A stretch of DNA of 64,000 bases from Clostridia bacterium (lineage in GTDB: Bacteria; Bacillota; Clostridia; TANB77; CAG-508): assembly GCA_017939755.1 (NCBI GenBank), contig JAGBAJ010000042.1:146320-210319 (forward strand). Direction: 5' to 3'. How positions within the stretch are numbered: position 1 is the first letter of the stretch; each line of letters begins with the position of its first letter. Shown here in pieces: positions 36,403-45,702 of the stretch. The notes below the pieces were generated by a model. The model searched no databases. It was given only the letters and a program-made list of their open reading frames with translations, and was not told the origin of the DNA. The position numbers and the translations under genes are program-made.

Positions 36403-38775
36403 TTATTCATTTCCCTTTAAGCTTGTAACCATATCAATTTTCCTAACCTTCTTTGCAAGTATTTTTGAAAATACAAATGACACAATATAAGTTCCTACTA
36501 TTGCATAAGCATAAGATGCAATCTTTATTTTAGCGCTAAAATCGTAAGTATCTGATAAAGCCATTTTAAAAATGAAATCTACCATAAAAAATCCTAGTGG
36601 AAGTCCTAAAACTATTGAGATTATTGTAATCCAATTATTTTGCTTAATATATATCTTTTTAATTTTTTTATTTTTAAATCCTAATACTTTTAATGTTGCA
36701 AATTGATACTGCTTTTCTGTAAATGACAATATACCTAAATTGTAAATAATTACTCCTCCAAGTATAGCTGCCACAATAATTAAAAGCACTACCATTGTTT
36801 GCATTGTATTTATCATACTTAACATTCCTTCTTCTAATGCGTTTTTATCTTGTATTAATTCTACTCCATCTATTTCTTTAATTTTTGATAAATCCTCATT
36901 TGTATAAATTGAATCCGGTTTATATTCTATTCCAAGATTCTCTAAATACTTTTTAGTCATCTTTATATTTTGATTTTGAGGATTTCTATCAAAACCAACT
37001 ATTTCACTTTCGTAGTATTTTTCTTCTCCATATATATGCCATGAAATTTTATCTCCTATTTTATAGCCTTTAGTTTCTGCTAATTTTTCTGTGACATATA
37101 TTCCATTATCTGATAATTTTATATATTCTCCATCATGATTTAAAAATCTTACACTTTCTTTGCTGTCATCTACAAATATATTATTAGATTGTTTTTCATC
37201 TCCTTCTTTTATTTCTATACCCAAACTTTGAGATGTAGAATCTCCATATTTTTTTGTTAATTCTTCAAACACTTCATCTGAATATCCACTTTTTAAAGTT
37301 AATTTATAGTCAAAGTTAAATAATTTTTCAAATTGTGTTTCTATAAAATTATTCATGGTATCAAGCATGCCAAATGCGCACACTAAAAGCATACAGCAGC
37401 CTGTTATTCCAGCTATACCCATCGCCGTTCTCATTTTATTTCTTAATATATCTCTTGCATTCCATTTTGATGAAAAACTCATTTTCTTAAATATACCCTT
37501 TGTAGTAATATTCAAACTATTTTGCTTTACTTTTGGCATTTCTGCTCTTAAAGTTTCAGCGGGATTCTCCTTTAGCTCTTTTCTACAGGTTATATATGTA
37601 ACAATAGAAACTACTAAAACTACCATAATAGCTACAATGAAACTACTAGTTGAAATGACAGCTTTTCCATTTGGTATTTGGAAATATTCCATTTCCATTC
37701 CCATAAATAAGTTGCCAATAAATAATGGTCCAATGATCAACCCTAGGAGGCTTGCCAATAATGAAATCCAAAGTCCATAACCTACATAATGGTTTGTTAT
37801 TTTCCCTTTTTTGAATCCAAGTGCTTTTAATGTTCCTATTTGTGTTCTTTGTTTTTTTACAACTCTAGTCATTGTTGTAATTACAGAAAGCATTGCTATA
37901 AATAAAAATAGTCCTGTAAATACTCCTACATAAGTTTCTCCTTCTTCTACCTCACCCTGATAAGAAGAATAAGATATACTATCCTTTATGTCTGTTACTG
38001 CAATAGCATTTTCTATTTTTTCTTCAATTTGATTTTTAACATTATTTTTATTTTCTTCATTATCTACATCAATCATAACATAATTATATATTAAATAATC
38101 TTGTGCTCTAAAATCTGGCATAGCTGTATTAAATATTGTTTCATCAGTTACATTCATTTTCTTCATTATTTCTTGTTTGATAATATTTTCTGGGAATTCA
38201 TTTATTGATAAATAGCAAAAGCCATAGTCTATATGATTTGGAAATATTTCAGATTCATCTTTAATATCATAAACATGATCTGGGACATTAATAAGACCAA
38301 TAATTTCTTCTTCTAATGTCTCCTTTTCATATTTTATTTTTATTGTATCTCCTACTTTCAAATTATTATTTTTAGCGTAATATTCATCAAGCCAAACACC
38401 TTTTTTACTCTTATCAAAAGCCTTTCCATCTTTCACATAGAATTTAGATATTTCATTTGACTCTATAAAATTAACTTGCAAGGTTCGCTCTTCTTCGTTT
38501 TCCATTGTTCCCATGACCGTTAATTTTCTTTCTGCATTTTTTATATGCTCTATATCTTTAATTTGTTTTAAATCTTCATCTGTAAAATTTTCTCCTATTG
38601 CTTCAAGGTCTTGTAAATTGTTATCTTCGTAAAAAATATCTGCTGTTTTAGTCATTCCGTCCATATAAGAGCGAATACCTGCGTATACCATTACTCCCAT
38701 AAATACCATTAAAAATATTGTGATAAATTGTGATAAATTAAACCTTATATCTCGAAACATTTTTCTTTTTAACAT
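36403..38775 (-). CDS. MacB/FtsX-type ABC transporter permease
   Basis: Large permease (790 residues) with an N-terminal membrane segment, a big extracytoplasmic domain, a block of three helices near residues 275-400, another extracytoplasmic domain and a C-terminal block of three helices; this is the duplicated FtsX arrangement. It works with the ATPase encoded immediately upstream; the ATG at 38773-38775 overlaps that gene's stop codon as TAATG, so an earlier TTG is rejected. The family exports lipids, peptides or drugs, often with TetR control as here. Confidence 0.9.
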   Translation of the reverse strand: MLKRKMFRDIRFNLSQFITIFLMVFMGVMVYAGIRSYMDGMTKTADIFYEDNNLQDLEAIGENFTDEDLKQIKDIEHIKNAERKLTVMGTMENEEERTLQVNFIESNEISKFYVKDGKAFDKSKKGVWLDEYYAKNNNLKVGDTIKIKYEKETLEEEIIGLINVPDHVYDIKDESEIFPNHIDYGFCYLSINEFPENIIKQEIMKKMNVTDETIFNTAMPDFRAQDYLIYNYVMIDVDNEENKNNVKNQIEEKIENAIAVTDIKDSISYSSYQGEVEEGETYVGVFTGLFLFIAMLSVITTMTRVVKKQRTQIGTLKALGFKKGKITNHYVGYGLWISLLASLLGLIIGPLFIGNLFMGMEMEYFQIPNGKAVISTSSFIVAIMVVLVVSIVTYITCRKELKENPAETLRAEMPKVKQNSLNITTKGIFKKMSFSSKWNARDILRNKMRTAMGIAGITGCCMLLVCAFGMLDTMNNFIETQFEKLFNFDYKLTLKSGYSDEVFEELTKKYGDSTSQSLGIEIKEGDEKQSNNIFVDDSKESVRFLNHDGEYIKLSDNGIYVTEKLAETKGYKIGDKISWHIYGEEKYYESEIVGFDRNPQNQNIKMTKKYLENLGIEYKPDSIYTNEDLSKIKEIDGVELIQDKNALEEGMLSMINTMQTMVVLLIIVAAILGGVIIYNLGILSFTEKQYQFATLKVLGFKNKKIKKIYIKQNNWITIISIVLGLPLGFFMVDFIFKMALSDTYDFSAKIKIASYAYAIVGTYIVSFVFSKILAKKVRKIDMVTSLKGNE

Positions 38776-39485
38776 TACCAATTAACCTCCTCAATTTTTT
38801 TAGGATTTTCATTGATTTGGTTACTTTCCACTTTTCCGTTTTTTAGTTTTATTACTCTATCTGCAACCTCAGCTATTAGGCTATTGTGTGTAACTATTAT
38901 AACTGTATTTTCTCCGTTGTTGCTATCGCATTGTTTCTTTAATAGTTTTAATACTTCTACACCTGTTTTAGAATCTAATGCTCCTGTTGGCTCATCACAT
39001 AATAGTAATAATGGATTTTTTGCTATTGCTCTTGCTATAGATACTCTTTGTTGCTCTCCTCCTGATAATTGATTTGGAAATTTATTGTAATGCTTTTCTA
39101 GTCCTACTTCTTTTAATATCTGTTTAGCACTTTTAGGATTTTTTACAATATCATTAATTAATTCTACATTCTCCAGTACAGTTAATGTTGGTAATATATT
39201 ATAAAATTGAAATATAAATCCAATATTTTCTGCTCTATAATCTGTAAGTTCACTATCGTTATAGTTTGATATTGTTTCTCCTCCTATAACAATTTCTCCA
39301 GATGTTGCTTTATCCATTCCTCCAAGTAAATTTAAAAGTGTTGATTTTCCTGCTCCTGATGGTCCAAGAATTACTACGAATTCTCCTTTGTTTATTCCAA
39401 AATCCACTCCATCTAGTGCATTAAAACTTTTTTCGCCAATGTTATATGTTTTTTTAACATTATTAAATCTAATTAGTTCCCCCAT
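38775..39485 (-). CDS. MacB/LolD-type ABC transporter ATPase
   Basis: A 236-residue ATPase. Walker A is GPSGAGKST near residue 40, the signature is [15 protein letters not shown], Walker B is [12 protein letters not shown] and the switch His is in VTHN. The DEPTGALD form is typical of MacB/LolD-like systems that partner FtsX-type permeases. It forms a translationally coupled pair with the permease gene. A divergent TetR gene and a shared regulatory region lie upstream. Confidence 0.95.
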   Translation of the reverse strand: MGELIRFNNVKKTYNIGEKSFNALDGVDFGINKGEFVVILGPSGAGKSTLLNLLGGMDKATSGEIVIGGETISNYNDSELTDYRAENIGFIFQFYNILPTLTVLENVELINDIVKNPKSAKQILKEVGLEKHYNKFPNQLSGGEQQRVSIARAIAKNPLLLLCDEPTGALDSKTGVEVLKLLKKQCDSNNGENTVIIVTHNSLIAEVADRVIKLKNGKVESNQINENPKKIEEVNW

Positions 39486-39510
39486 TTTTATACCTCTCTT
39501 CTATTTATTA

Positions 39511-39624
39511 TATGAATTTTTTTTCACATTTTATGCTAATTATACTTCTTTTTTTATTTATAGTCAACGGAATATGAATATTTTTTCATGTTATGTTGAT
39601 TTTTATTTTTTCCCATTGTATAAT
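39511..39624. promoter_or_regulatory. Divergent promoters and likely TetR operators
   Basis: Toward the ABC genes (minus): TTGACT at 39562-39567 and TATAAT at 39539-39544. Toward tetR (plus): TTGATT at 39596-39601 and TATAAT at 39619-39624. Both spacers are 17 bases. Two related sites, ATGAAT-TTTTTTTTCAC (39512-39527) and ATGAATATTTTTTCAT (39574-39589), lie between and beside the promoters and are good candidates for operators of the TetR protein. Confidence 0.75.
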
Positions 39625-39645
39625 TGAATTTAAGAGGTGAGAAAA

Positions 39646-40245
39646 ATGCCAGATACTAGAATGCCAACACAAAAAAGATCAATTGAGAAAAGAAATAGAA
39701 TTATTGAAAAAGGTTTTGAGTTAATGTGTGAAAATGGATATTTCAGAACGGCTATTCCAGATATAGCAAAATATTCAAATGTTTCTGTAGGAATTATTTA
39801 TCAATATTTTAATGATAAAAAAGAAATTTTTATAGAAGGTGTTAAAAATTATGCAAATACTATTATGTATCCGATGCTTGATATTTTAGATACTGAAACA
39901 ATCCAAATTGGTAATTTAAAAAACCTTTTAGAAAATATGATAGATAAATTTATAAAAAATCACACCATATCTAAAAAAGCTCATGAAGAGCTTATGGCTA
40001 TGTCTCATTTAGATAATGATATTGCTGATATTTTTAAAAAGTCTGAATTAGACATGACAGAAAAAATAGTTGCATTACTTGAAAATAATAATTTTAATAT
40101 AGAAAATTGCTCTGAAAAAGTTCATATTGCCTATAATATGATCGATAATTTATGTCATGAGATTGTTTATCATAAACACGATAAAATTGATTATGATGTT
40201 ATGAAAAAAAAGATAATTGAAATTATTGTAGACTTATTAAAATAA
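39646..40245 (+). CDS. TetR-family transcriptional regulator
   Basis: A 199-residue repressor. The N-terminal DNA-binding domain shows the family pattern: RIIEKGFELMCENGYFRTA, then IPDIAKYSNVSVGIIYQYF and NDKKEIFIEGV. The C-terminal half is a helical ligand domain of unknown specificity. The ATG at 39646 has AAGAGGTGAG upstream; the GTG at 39637 lies within it and is rejected. Divergent orientation to the ABC pair and shared operator-like sites indicate that it controls that exporter and itself. Confidence 0.93.
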   Translation: MPDTRMPTQKRSIEKRNRIIEKGFELMCENGYFRTAIPDIAKYSNVSVGIIYQYFNDKKEIFIEGVKNYANTIMYPMLDILDTETIQIGNLKNLLENMIDKFIKNHTISKKAHEELMAMSHLDNDIADIFKKSELDMTEKIVALLENNNFNIENCSEKVHIAYNMIDNLCHEIVYHKHDKIDYDVMKKKIIEIIVDLLK

Positions 40246-40304
40246 TTTATTTTTATAATAATTTGCTGTTTATATACCAAATGTTAGCAATGAACAAATC
40301 GAAA

Positions 40305-40346
40305 AATCGCCCAGAAAATTTATTGTCTTAAATTTTCTGGGCGATT
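40305..40346 (-). terminator. Strong terminator after the metal ATPase gene
   Basis: ATCGCCCAGAAAATTT pairs with AAATTTTCTGGGCGAT around a nine-base loop; on the minus strand it is followed by TTTTTCG. It lies between the convergent ATPase and tetR genes and may serve both. Confidence 0.85.
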
Positions 40347-40425
40347 AAACACTTGGCATAACAAGTAACCTAAAAGGTTACAGCATATTAATCATACCAC
40401 TTTCATATTATATATCAACATACAT

Positions 40426-42273
40426 TTATGAAGCTTTTTTTATTCTTAATACTCTTAAAGCATTTATAATAGCAATTACAGAAACGCCTACATCTGCAAA
40501 TACTGCTTCCCACATAGTTGATATTCCAAATGCACTTAAAACTAAAACAAGTACTTTTATAAAAATAGCAAATATTATATTTTCTCTAACAATTCTCATT
40601 GTTTTCTTTGATAGATGAATAGCATTTACTATTTTTGATGGTTCATCTGTCATAAGCACAACATCTGCTGCTTCTATTGCGCTATCAGCTCCTAAACCTC
40701 CCATAGCTATACCTATGTCAGCTAAGGCTAAAACTGGTGCATCATTTATACCATCTCCTACAAATGCAAGTTTACCTTTTTCGCTCTTTTCTTTTAATAA
40801 ACTTTCTACTTTTTCTACCTTACCATCTGGTAATAGCTCTGTGTAAACTTTGTCTAATCCTAATTGTTTTGCAACATTTTCTCCAACCATTTTTCTATCT
40901 CCAGTTAGCATTACTGTTTGTTTTATATTATTTTTCTTTAAGCTCTTTATTGCTTTTACTGAATCTTCTTTTATTTTATCTGAAATTACAATATATCCTG
41001 CAAATTTTCTTTCTATCGCTACATACAAAATGGTACCTATATCGTTGCATTTTGTGAATTTTATTTGTCTTTCATTCATTAGTTTTTCATTTCCAACTAA
41101 TACATCTTGCTCTCCAATTCTAGCAACATTTCCAAGTCCAGATAATTCTTGTGTTTTTACAATTTGTTTTTCATCAATTTCTTTGCCAAACGCTTTCTTA
41201 ACAGATAACGAAATAGGATGATTTGAATAGTTTTCGGCATATGCTGTAATTTTTATTAATTCTTCTTCACTTATATCTATTGCTTTAACTTTTTGAACTT
41301 CAAAAACTCCTTCAGTTAATGTTCCAGTTTTATCAAATACTATTATTTCTGTATTTGCTAATTGCTCTAAATAGTTGCTTCCTTTTATTAAAATCCCCAT
41401 TTTTGAAGCTCCACCTATTCCTCCAAAGAAACTTAATGGTATTGAAATAACTAATGCACAAGGACAAGATACTACAAGGAATGATAATGCTCTATATATC
41501 CAGTCTGAAAATGATGCATCTTTTATTATAAGTGGTGGTACTACTGCAAGAATTACTGCAATAATTACAACAGCGGGTGTATAATATCGTGCGAATTTTG
41601 TAATAAAATTTTCTGATTTTGACTTTTTGCTACTTGCATTTTCAACTAAATCTAATATTTTACTTACTGTAGATTCTCCGTATTCCTTTGTTACTTCTAT
41701 TTTTATAACACCATTTAAGTTTATACAACCACTTAATACTTCTTCTCCTTCTGTTGCATCTCGTGGTATAGATTCTCCTGTTAGAGCTTTTGTATCAAGA
41801 CTTGACTGTCCTTCTATTACATAACCATCTAATGGAATTTTTTCTCCTGGTTTTACCACTATTACTTCGCCTATTTTTACATCATCTGGATCCACCTTTT
41901 CAATTTTTCCATTTCTTTCTACATTTGCAAAATCTGGTCTTATATCCATTAGACTTGAAATTGACTTTCTTGATTTATCTACTGCATAGCTTTGGAATAA
42001 TTCCCCTACTTGATAAAATAGCATAACTGCAACTGCTTCTGGAAATTCTCCAACTCCAAATGCTCCTATTGTTGCTACAGTCATTAAGAAGTTTTCGTCA
42101 AATACCTTCCCCCTTGTAATATTTCTTATTGCCTTTCTTACGATTTCTAATCCAACAACTATATAAGATATTATATATATTGTTTTATTTATCCATTCGT
42201 TATTAAAATTTATTATAAGTGCAATAAAAAATAGTACAGCTGCTATTATAATCTTAATTCCCTTTTTTTTCAT
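40426..42273 (-). CDS. Heavy-metal P-type ATPase, CadA/ZntA-like
   Basis: P1B-type efflux pump of 615 residues. Key motifs: TGES (actuator domain), SCPCALV (metal-binding CPC in the membrane), DKTGTLTEG (phosphorylated Asp), HP in SNHPIS, and GDGINDAP (hinge). It lacks an N-terminal metal-binding domain; that role is taken by the separate 73-residue protein encoded just upstream. The CPC motif and the CadC-type regulator favour Cd/Zn/Pb rather than Cu(I). TAGGAGGCGG precedes the ATG. Last gene of a three-gene operon. Confidence 0.95.
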   Translation of the reverse strand: MKKKGIKIIIAAVLFFIALIINFNNEWINKTIYIISYIVVGLEIVRKAIRNITRGKVFDENFLMTVATIGAFGVGEFPEAVAVMLFYQVGELFQSYAVDKSRKSISSLMDIRPDFANVERNGKIEKVDPDDVKIGEVIVVKPGEKIPLDGYVIEGQSSLDTKALTGESIPRDATEGEEVLSGCINLNGVIKIEVTKEYGESTVSKILDLVENASSKKSKSENFITKFARYYTPAVVIIAVILAVVPPLIIKDASFSDWIYRALSFLVVSCPCALVISIPLSFFGGIGGASKMGILIKGSNYLEQLANTEIIVFDKTGTLTEGVFEVQKVKAIDISEEELIKITAYAENYSNHPISLSVKKAFGKEIDEKQIVKTQELSGLGNVARIGEQDVLVGNEKLMNERQIKFTKCNDIGTILYVAIERKFAGYIVISDKIKEDSVKAIKSLKKNNIKQTVMLTGDRKMVGENVAKQLGLDKVYTELLPDGKVEKVESLLKEKSEKGKLAFVGDGINDAPVLALADIGIAMGGLGADSAIEAADVVLMTDEPSKIVNAIHLSKKTMRIVRENIIFAIFIKVLVLVLSAFGISTMWEAVFADVGVSVIAIINALRVLRIKKAS

Positions 42274-42285
42274 AAGTACCGCCTC

Positions 42286-42507
42286 CTAGACTTCTTCTAT
42301 TGTTACGTCTGGCTCTTCTTTTTTTATTACTTTTTTTATACTTTTCATAATTTCTTCTTTTCTTGTTTCATCATATTCAATTTCCATTTTTTCTGTCATG
42401 AAACTTATATTCGCGCTCTCTATTCCATCTATTTTTTGAATTGCTATTTCTAAACTATTAGCACAATTTGCACAATCTAATCCTTTAATTTTAAATTTAC
42501 TTTTCAT
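42286..42507 (-). CDS. Heavy-metal-associated (HMA) domain protein
   Basis: A 73-residue ferredoxin-like metal chaperone or detached ATPase domain. The metal loop is GLDCANCANS, giving the CxxC pair, and beta strands ANISFMTEKMEIEYD follow the family pattern. It lies 12 bases upstream of the ATPase gene and probably delivers metal to it. The acidic C-terminal tail (KEEPDVTIEEV) could add a weak metal site. Confidence 0.92.
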   Translation of the reverse strand: MKSKFKIKGLDCANCANSLEIAIQKIDGIESANISFMTEKMEIEYDETRKEEIMKSIKKVIKKEEPDVTIEEV

Positions 42508-42527
42508 ATTACTTTACCTCCAAATTT

Positions 42528-42890
42528 TTATTTTTTATGTTTTATATGTTCAATACCTATTTCAAAAACTTCTTTTACATGGTTATCATCTAACATATAA
42601 AAAACCTCTTTTCCAGATTTTCTATATTTAACAATTCCGCTTCTTCTTAAGGTTCCTAATTGATGTGAAATGGATGATTTACTCATTCCTAAAACATTTG
42701 CAATATCACATACACACATCTCGTTTTGATCTAAAGCGAATAATATTTTGCTTCTTGTTGTATCACCAAGAATTTTAAAAAATTCTGCAAGCTTATTAAA
42801 TGTATCTGCATCTGGCATATTTTTCTTAGTATTATCTACTACATCTTGATGTATTACACTACAATTACATATAAATTCATTTTTAGACAT
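42528..42890 (-). CDS. ArsR/SmtB-family metal-sensing repressor, CadC-like
   Basis: A 120-residue winged-helix repressor. The metal-site cysteines of the CadC (alpha3N) type are present: C8 and C10 near the N-terminus and C59-V-C61 in EMCVCDIA. The recognition helix reads SKSSISHQLGTLRRSG. By family, Cd, Pb or Zn binding releases it from DNA and turns on the operon. It is the first gene of cadC-hma-ATPase and is probably self-regulated through the palindromes in its promoter. Confidence 0.93.
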   Translation of the reverse strand: MSKNEFICNCSVIHQDVVDNTKKNMPDADTFNKLAEFFKILGDTTRSKILFALDQNEMCVCDIANVLGMSKSSISHQLGTLRRSGIVKYRKSGKEVFYMLDDNHVKEVFEIGIEHIKHKK

Positions 42891-42927
42891 TTATTACCCC
42901 CTTACTTTCTTCTGTTTTAGTATGATA

Positions 42928-42984
42928 GTTGAGTGTTTGTTCAACTTTAATTATATTATATGTGAATACTCACTCAACTGTCAA
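42928..42984 (-). promoter_or_regulatory. Promoter and operator of the metal-efflux operon
   Basis: Minus-strand TTGACA (42979-42984) and TATAAT (42955-42960) are 18 bases apart. An imperfect palindrome with GTTGA and TCAAC arms occupies 42928-42945 just downstream of the -10 box, and a second TTGAGTGAGTATTCAC site fills the spacer. The sites fit an ArsR/CadC repressor that blocks polymerase. Confidence 0.75.
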
Positions 42985-43078
42985 TAGTTTTTAGAAAAAA
43001 TAAAAAAATACATTTAAATATTAGTTATTTACCAATATTTAATGTATTTTTTAGATATCTTTCTGCTATAAAACGTAC

Positions 43079-43158
43079 CAAATTATTTAATATGGTGCTC
43101 AGCCCTCGTATGACTGTTCATACGCCAAATTTTACGACAATAAAATTTGTGTGCAATG
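43079..43158. repeat. Dispersed repeat, copy 2
   Basis: Aligns with 18085-18160 over its whole length, with the same AAATTATTTAATAT start, GCTCAG box, central palindrome (CAAATTTTA/TAAAATTTG) and GTGTGCAATG end. Like copy 1 it lies within 20 bases downstream of a minus-strand stop codon, so the hairpin could act as a terminator or RNA stabiliser. Confidence 0.75.
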
Positions 43159-43177
43159 TTTATTTTTAATTTATTTC

Positions 43178-43456
43178 CTATGAATATTTTAGCTCCTTAA
43201 GCATACACTTAATTCTGCTCTTTGCTTTATTTGTTTTAGCCTCTATGCTATTTATTTCCTCTTCATATAAATCAGCCATTTTCATTATATCTTCCTCTGA
43301 TATATCTAGCTCTGAAATTTCTTCATTATCATATTTTCTTTTTAGCTCTAGTAATCTTAATCGCTCTTTATCTGGCTCCACTCTGATGCTTTGGAGAAAA
43401 GATTCTTTATTGTCTTGTAATTTTTCAAATTCACAATCTATACAACTACTCATCAT
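43178..43456 (-). CDS. Small protein, paralogue of the 127-residue protein at 1.5 kb
   Basis: A 92-residue helical, charged protein. It shares with the protein at 1496-1879 the order F-L-x-S-I-R-V, L-x-L-K-R-K-Y, N-E-E-I, D-I/L, L-Y-E-E-E-I and a Lys-rich end. An N-terminal C-x-x-C (SCIDCE) is unique to this copy. Its start overlaps the end of the 725-residue gene by 11 bases, so it is translationally coupled to it. No function can be assigned. Confidence 0.75.
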   Translation of the reverse strand: MMSSCIDCEFEKLQDNKESFLQSIRVEPDKERLRLLELKRKYDNEEISELDISEEDIMKMADLYEEEINSIEAKTNKAKSRIKCMLKELKYS

Positions 43457-45623
43457 CTTGTTCCTTTCCTCTTAAGCTTAACTGCTCTGCAACTTCCTTT
43501 TCTAATGCTAGCGCCTTCGATTTTTTCTTTAAGGCTTTATCACGAATCATTTTTAGACTTCTCAATACTGGAGCTGTTATGTTTGATTCTCTATATTTTG
43601 CATATTCTTCATATGTTAAGCCAAAGCCAAGAGCTCTAAAATCCTTAATTATATCTTTATATATCTCTGGAAGCTCTTCTATTGGTATTCCCGCATATTC
43701 CTCAATTGTTTCCAAAAATTTACATTTTCTCCATTCTCTTGTTAGTTCAATTTCTGCTAATTCATTTGGCAATAAATCATCTGTCTCAACGTCTTTACCA
43801 TCTATTTTTATTTTAGCACGAGGAACTCTATTAAAAGTCTTTATAAAAGTTGAATATCTTTTTGCAATCTCTAACTTTTCTAGTATTTTTTGTTCAATAG
43901 CTCTTCTCTTTGGTTCCTCCTTTTTTCTTTTACGCTCTTCTTTAAGTTTTCTTTCGGCTTGTTGCTTTGCTCTTTCTAAATCCTCTATAATCTTTTTTTC
44001 CTCTGCTTTAGCTCTATCTTCTTCTTCAGCTTTTCTACGATTTTCAGCTCTTATTTTTTCCTTTTCTTCTGCAAATTTTTTTCTCTCGTCTTTTGCTTTT
44101 CTTCGCTCTTCTGCAATTATTTTTCTCTCGTCTTTTGCTTTTCTACGCTCTTCTGCTATTTTTCTTCTCTCTTCTTCAGTTCTTTTTCTTTCATCTTCTG
44201 ATACTTTTTCTCTATTTTTTAATTTTTTCTTTTTTTGAGGCTGTCCTTCAATATTCTTAGATTTTTTTCTTTTACCATCTGCTTTCTTTTGTTTTTCTTC
44301 AGTAATCCTTGCTCTTTCTGCCTCTGCAACTAGGTAAGCTTCTTCTAATACTTTTATCATATTACTATACAAAGCAATAGTTTTGTCATCCAAATCGCAA
44401 ATCCTATACCTTTCATATATATCTCTATCCTTAGATATATCCCACCTACGTCTTATAGCTTGCTCATCGATTTCCTCAGTTGTACAATTTTCAACTTTAA
44501 CCTTAGTTCCGTTTCTGTATATAACTTGCCTTGGTATTCTCTTATTCTCCAATATAAAATTTATATACATTCTTGTGTTTAAAGATTCTGGAAATCCTAA
44601 TCCAATTTCTCGAAATTTCCCTACAATTTTTTTATATTCTTCAGGTATCTCATCTTCTTGAATACCTACAAATCTATCTAATACTTGTTTTTCAAAAGAT
44701 CTGTCCCATCTTGCCCTTAAAAGATTTTCGTTTTGCTCTTCTTCTGTTAGCTTTCTTTCAAAACATTTAAGACTTAAGTTTATGTTCCTTGGCTCTCTTT
44801 TATATTTTTTTATAAAGTTTATCATATCCTCAGCAATATTAGTACCATCAACTTCTTGCCACAAATTTCTTATTTTCTCAACAAGAGCTCTATCCTCTTC
44901 TGGTATTTCTTCTACTAATACACCTTCATACTTTTTATAAATATTATTCTCTTTACACATTCTCCATCTTTGCTTTAAATCTCTTTCATATATCTCTTCA
45001 TTGCTCTTTGGATGCATTATGTAGACAGGCTCTCTTCTTTTGTCCTGAACAAAAGATATGTAATCAATCAAGTTTGTTGTTTTTTTGCTCTTTAGACCTA
45101 ACCCTATTGATCTTAATTTTTCAACCATAGCTCTGTGCTCCTCTGGAATATCTTCTAATTCCATTGAAACATATTCTTCTAGTAATTTATTTTCTTTACA
45201 TGTACACCAATAACTATATAATCTTTTTTCTATTTGCTCTTCTTTAGTACTTGGCTTTCCGTCTTTTCCTCTTCGTGGAGCTCTTCCATAAATATTATAG
45301 AACTTAACAAATTCTTCAACTATATCTACTGTTTTGCAATCAACACCAAGACCAAAACTTCTAAGGTTTCGAATCATATCTTGATATTCTTCAGGAATAT
45401 CTTCTATTTTAACCCCTTTATATTCCATTAAAAGTTTTCGCTCTGGACTTCTTTTCCATTCATATGCCAAATCAATTTCCTCTAATAGATGCTTATATTT
45501 CTTATTACTTTTTATATCTTTTTTGTATACGATTCTACCATCTTCTACAATCTTTACTCTTGGCCATCTACCAGTTTTCTTTCTAAATTCTAAACATTTA
45601 TTGTATACTTCCATGCTAATCAT
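43446..45623 (-). CDS. Six-repeat protein with long charged coiled coil
   Basis: A 725-residue protein of unknown function. At least six copies of an approximately 80-residue unit occur at about residues 4-94, 98-177, 184-256, 262-344, 349-420 and 590-672. The consensus is F-x-x-x-(Y/K)-x-R-x-P-R, a Trp in (Y/R)-W-x-x-(C/S)-K, then E-E-I-P-E-E-(Y/H)-x-x-(M/I)-V and R-x-x-G-L-G. The unit resembles the helicase-associated (HA) domain in its Trp and spacing, though no helicase is attached. Residues 425-585 are a Glu/Arg/Lys-rich coiled coil with tandem AEERRKAKDERK units. AGGAG precedes the ATG. Confidence 0.8.
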   Translation of the reverse strand: MISMEVYNKCLEFRKKTGRWPRVKIVEDGRIVYKKDIKSNKKYKHLLEEIDLAYEWKRSPERKLLMEYKGVKIEDIPEEYQDMIRNLRSFGLGVDCKTVDIVEEFVKFYNIYGRAPRRGKDGKPSTKEEQIEKRLYSYWCTCKENKLLEEYVSMELEDIPEEHRAMVEKLRSIGLGLKSKKTTNLIDYISFVQDKRREPVYIMHPKSNEEIYERDLKQRWRMCKENNIYKKYEGVLVEEIPEEDRALVEKIRNLWQEVDGTNIAEDMINFIKKYKREPRNINLSLKCFERKLTEEEQNENLLRARWDRSFEKQVLDRFVGIQEDEIPEEYKKIVGKFREIGLGFPESLNTRMYINFILENKRIPRQVIYRNGTKVKVENCTTEEIDEQAIRRRWDISKDRDIYERYRICDLDDKTIALYSNMIKVLEEAYLVAEAERARITEEKQKKADGKRKKSKNIEGQPQKKKKLKNREKVSEDERKRTEEERRKIAEERRKAKDERKIIAEERRKAKDERKKFAEEKEKIRAENRRKAEEEDRAKAEEKKIIEDLERAKQQAERKLKEERKRKKEEPKRRAIEQKILEKLEIAKRYSTFIKTFNRVPRAKIKIDGKDVETDDLLPNELAEIELTREWRKCKFLETIEEYAGIPIEELPEIYKDIIKDFRALGFGLTYEEYAKYRESNITAPVLRSLKMIRDKALKKKSKALALEKEVAEQLSLRGKEQDDE

Positions 45624-45702
45624 ATTGTATAACTCCTATTCACATATTTTACATAATATTTTATCATGTTCTATGCTTTTTTTCAAATATTTGGATATTT
45701 AA

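Noticed and set aside
43579..44238. Plus-strand frame of about 220 codons opposite the coiled-coil region
   Set aside because: It is the complement of Lys/Glu-rich codons, giving Ser/Phe runs, and has no start signals.
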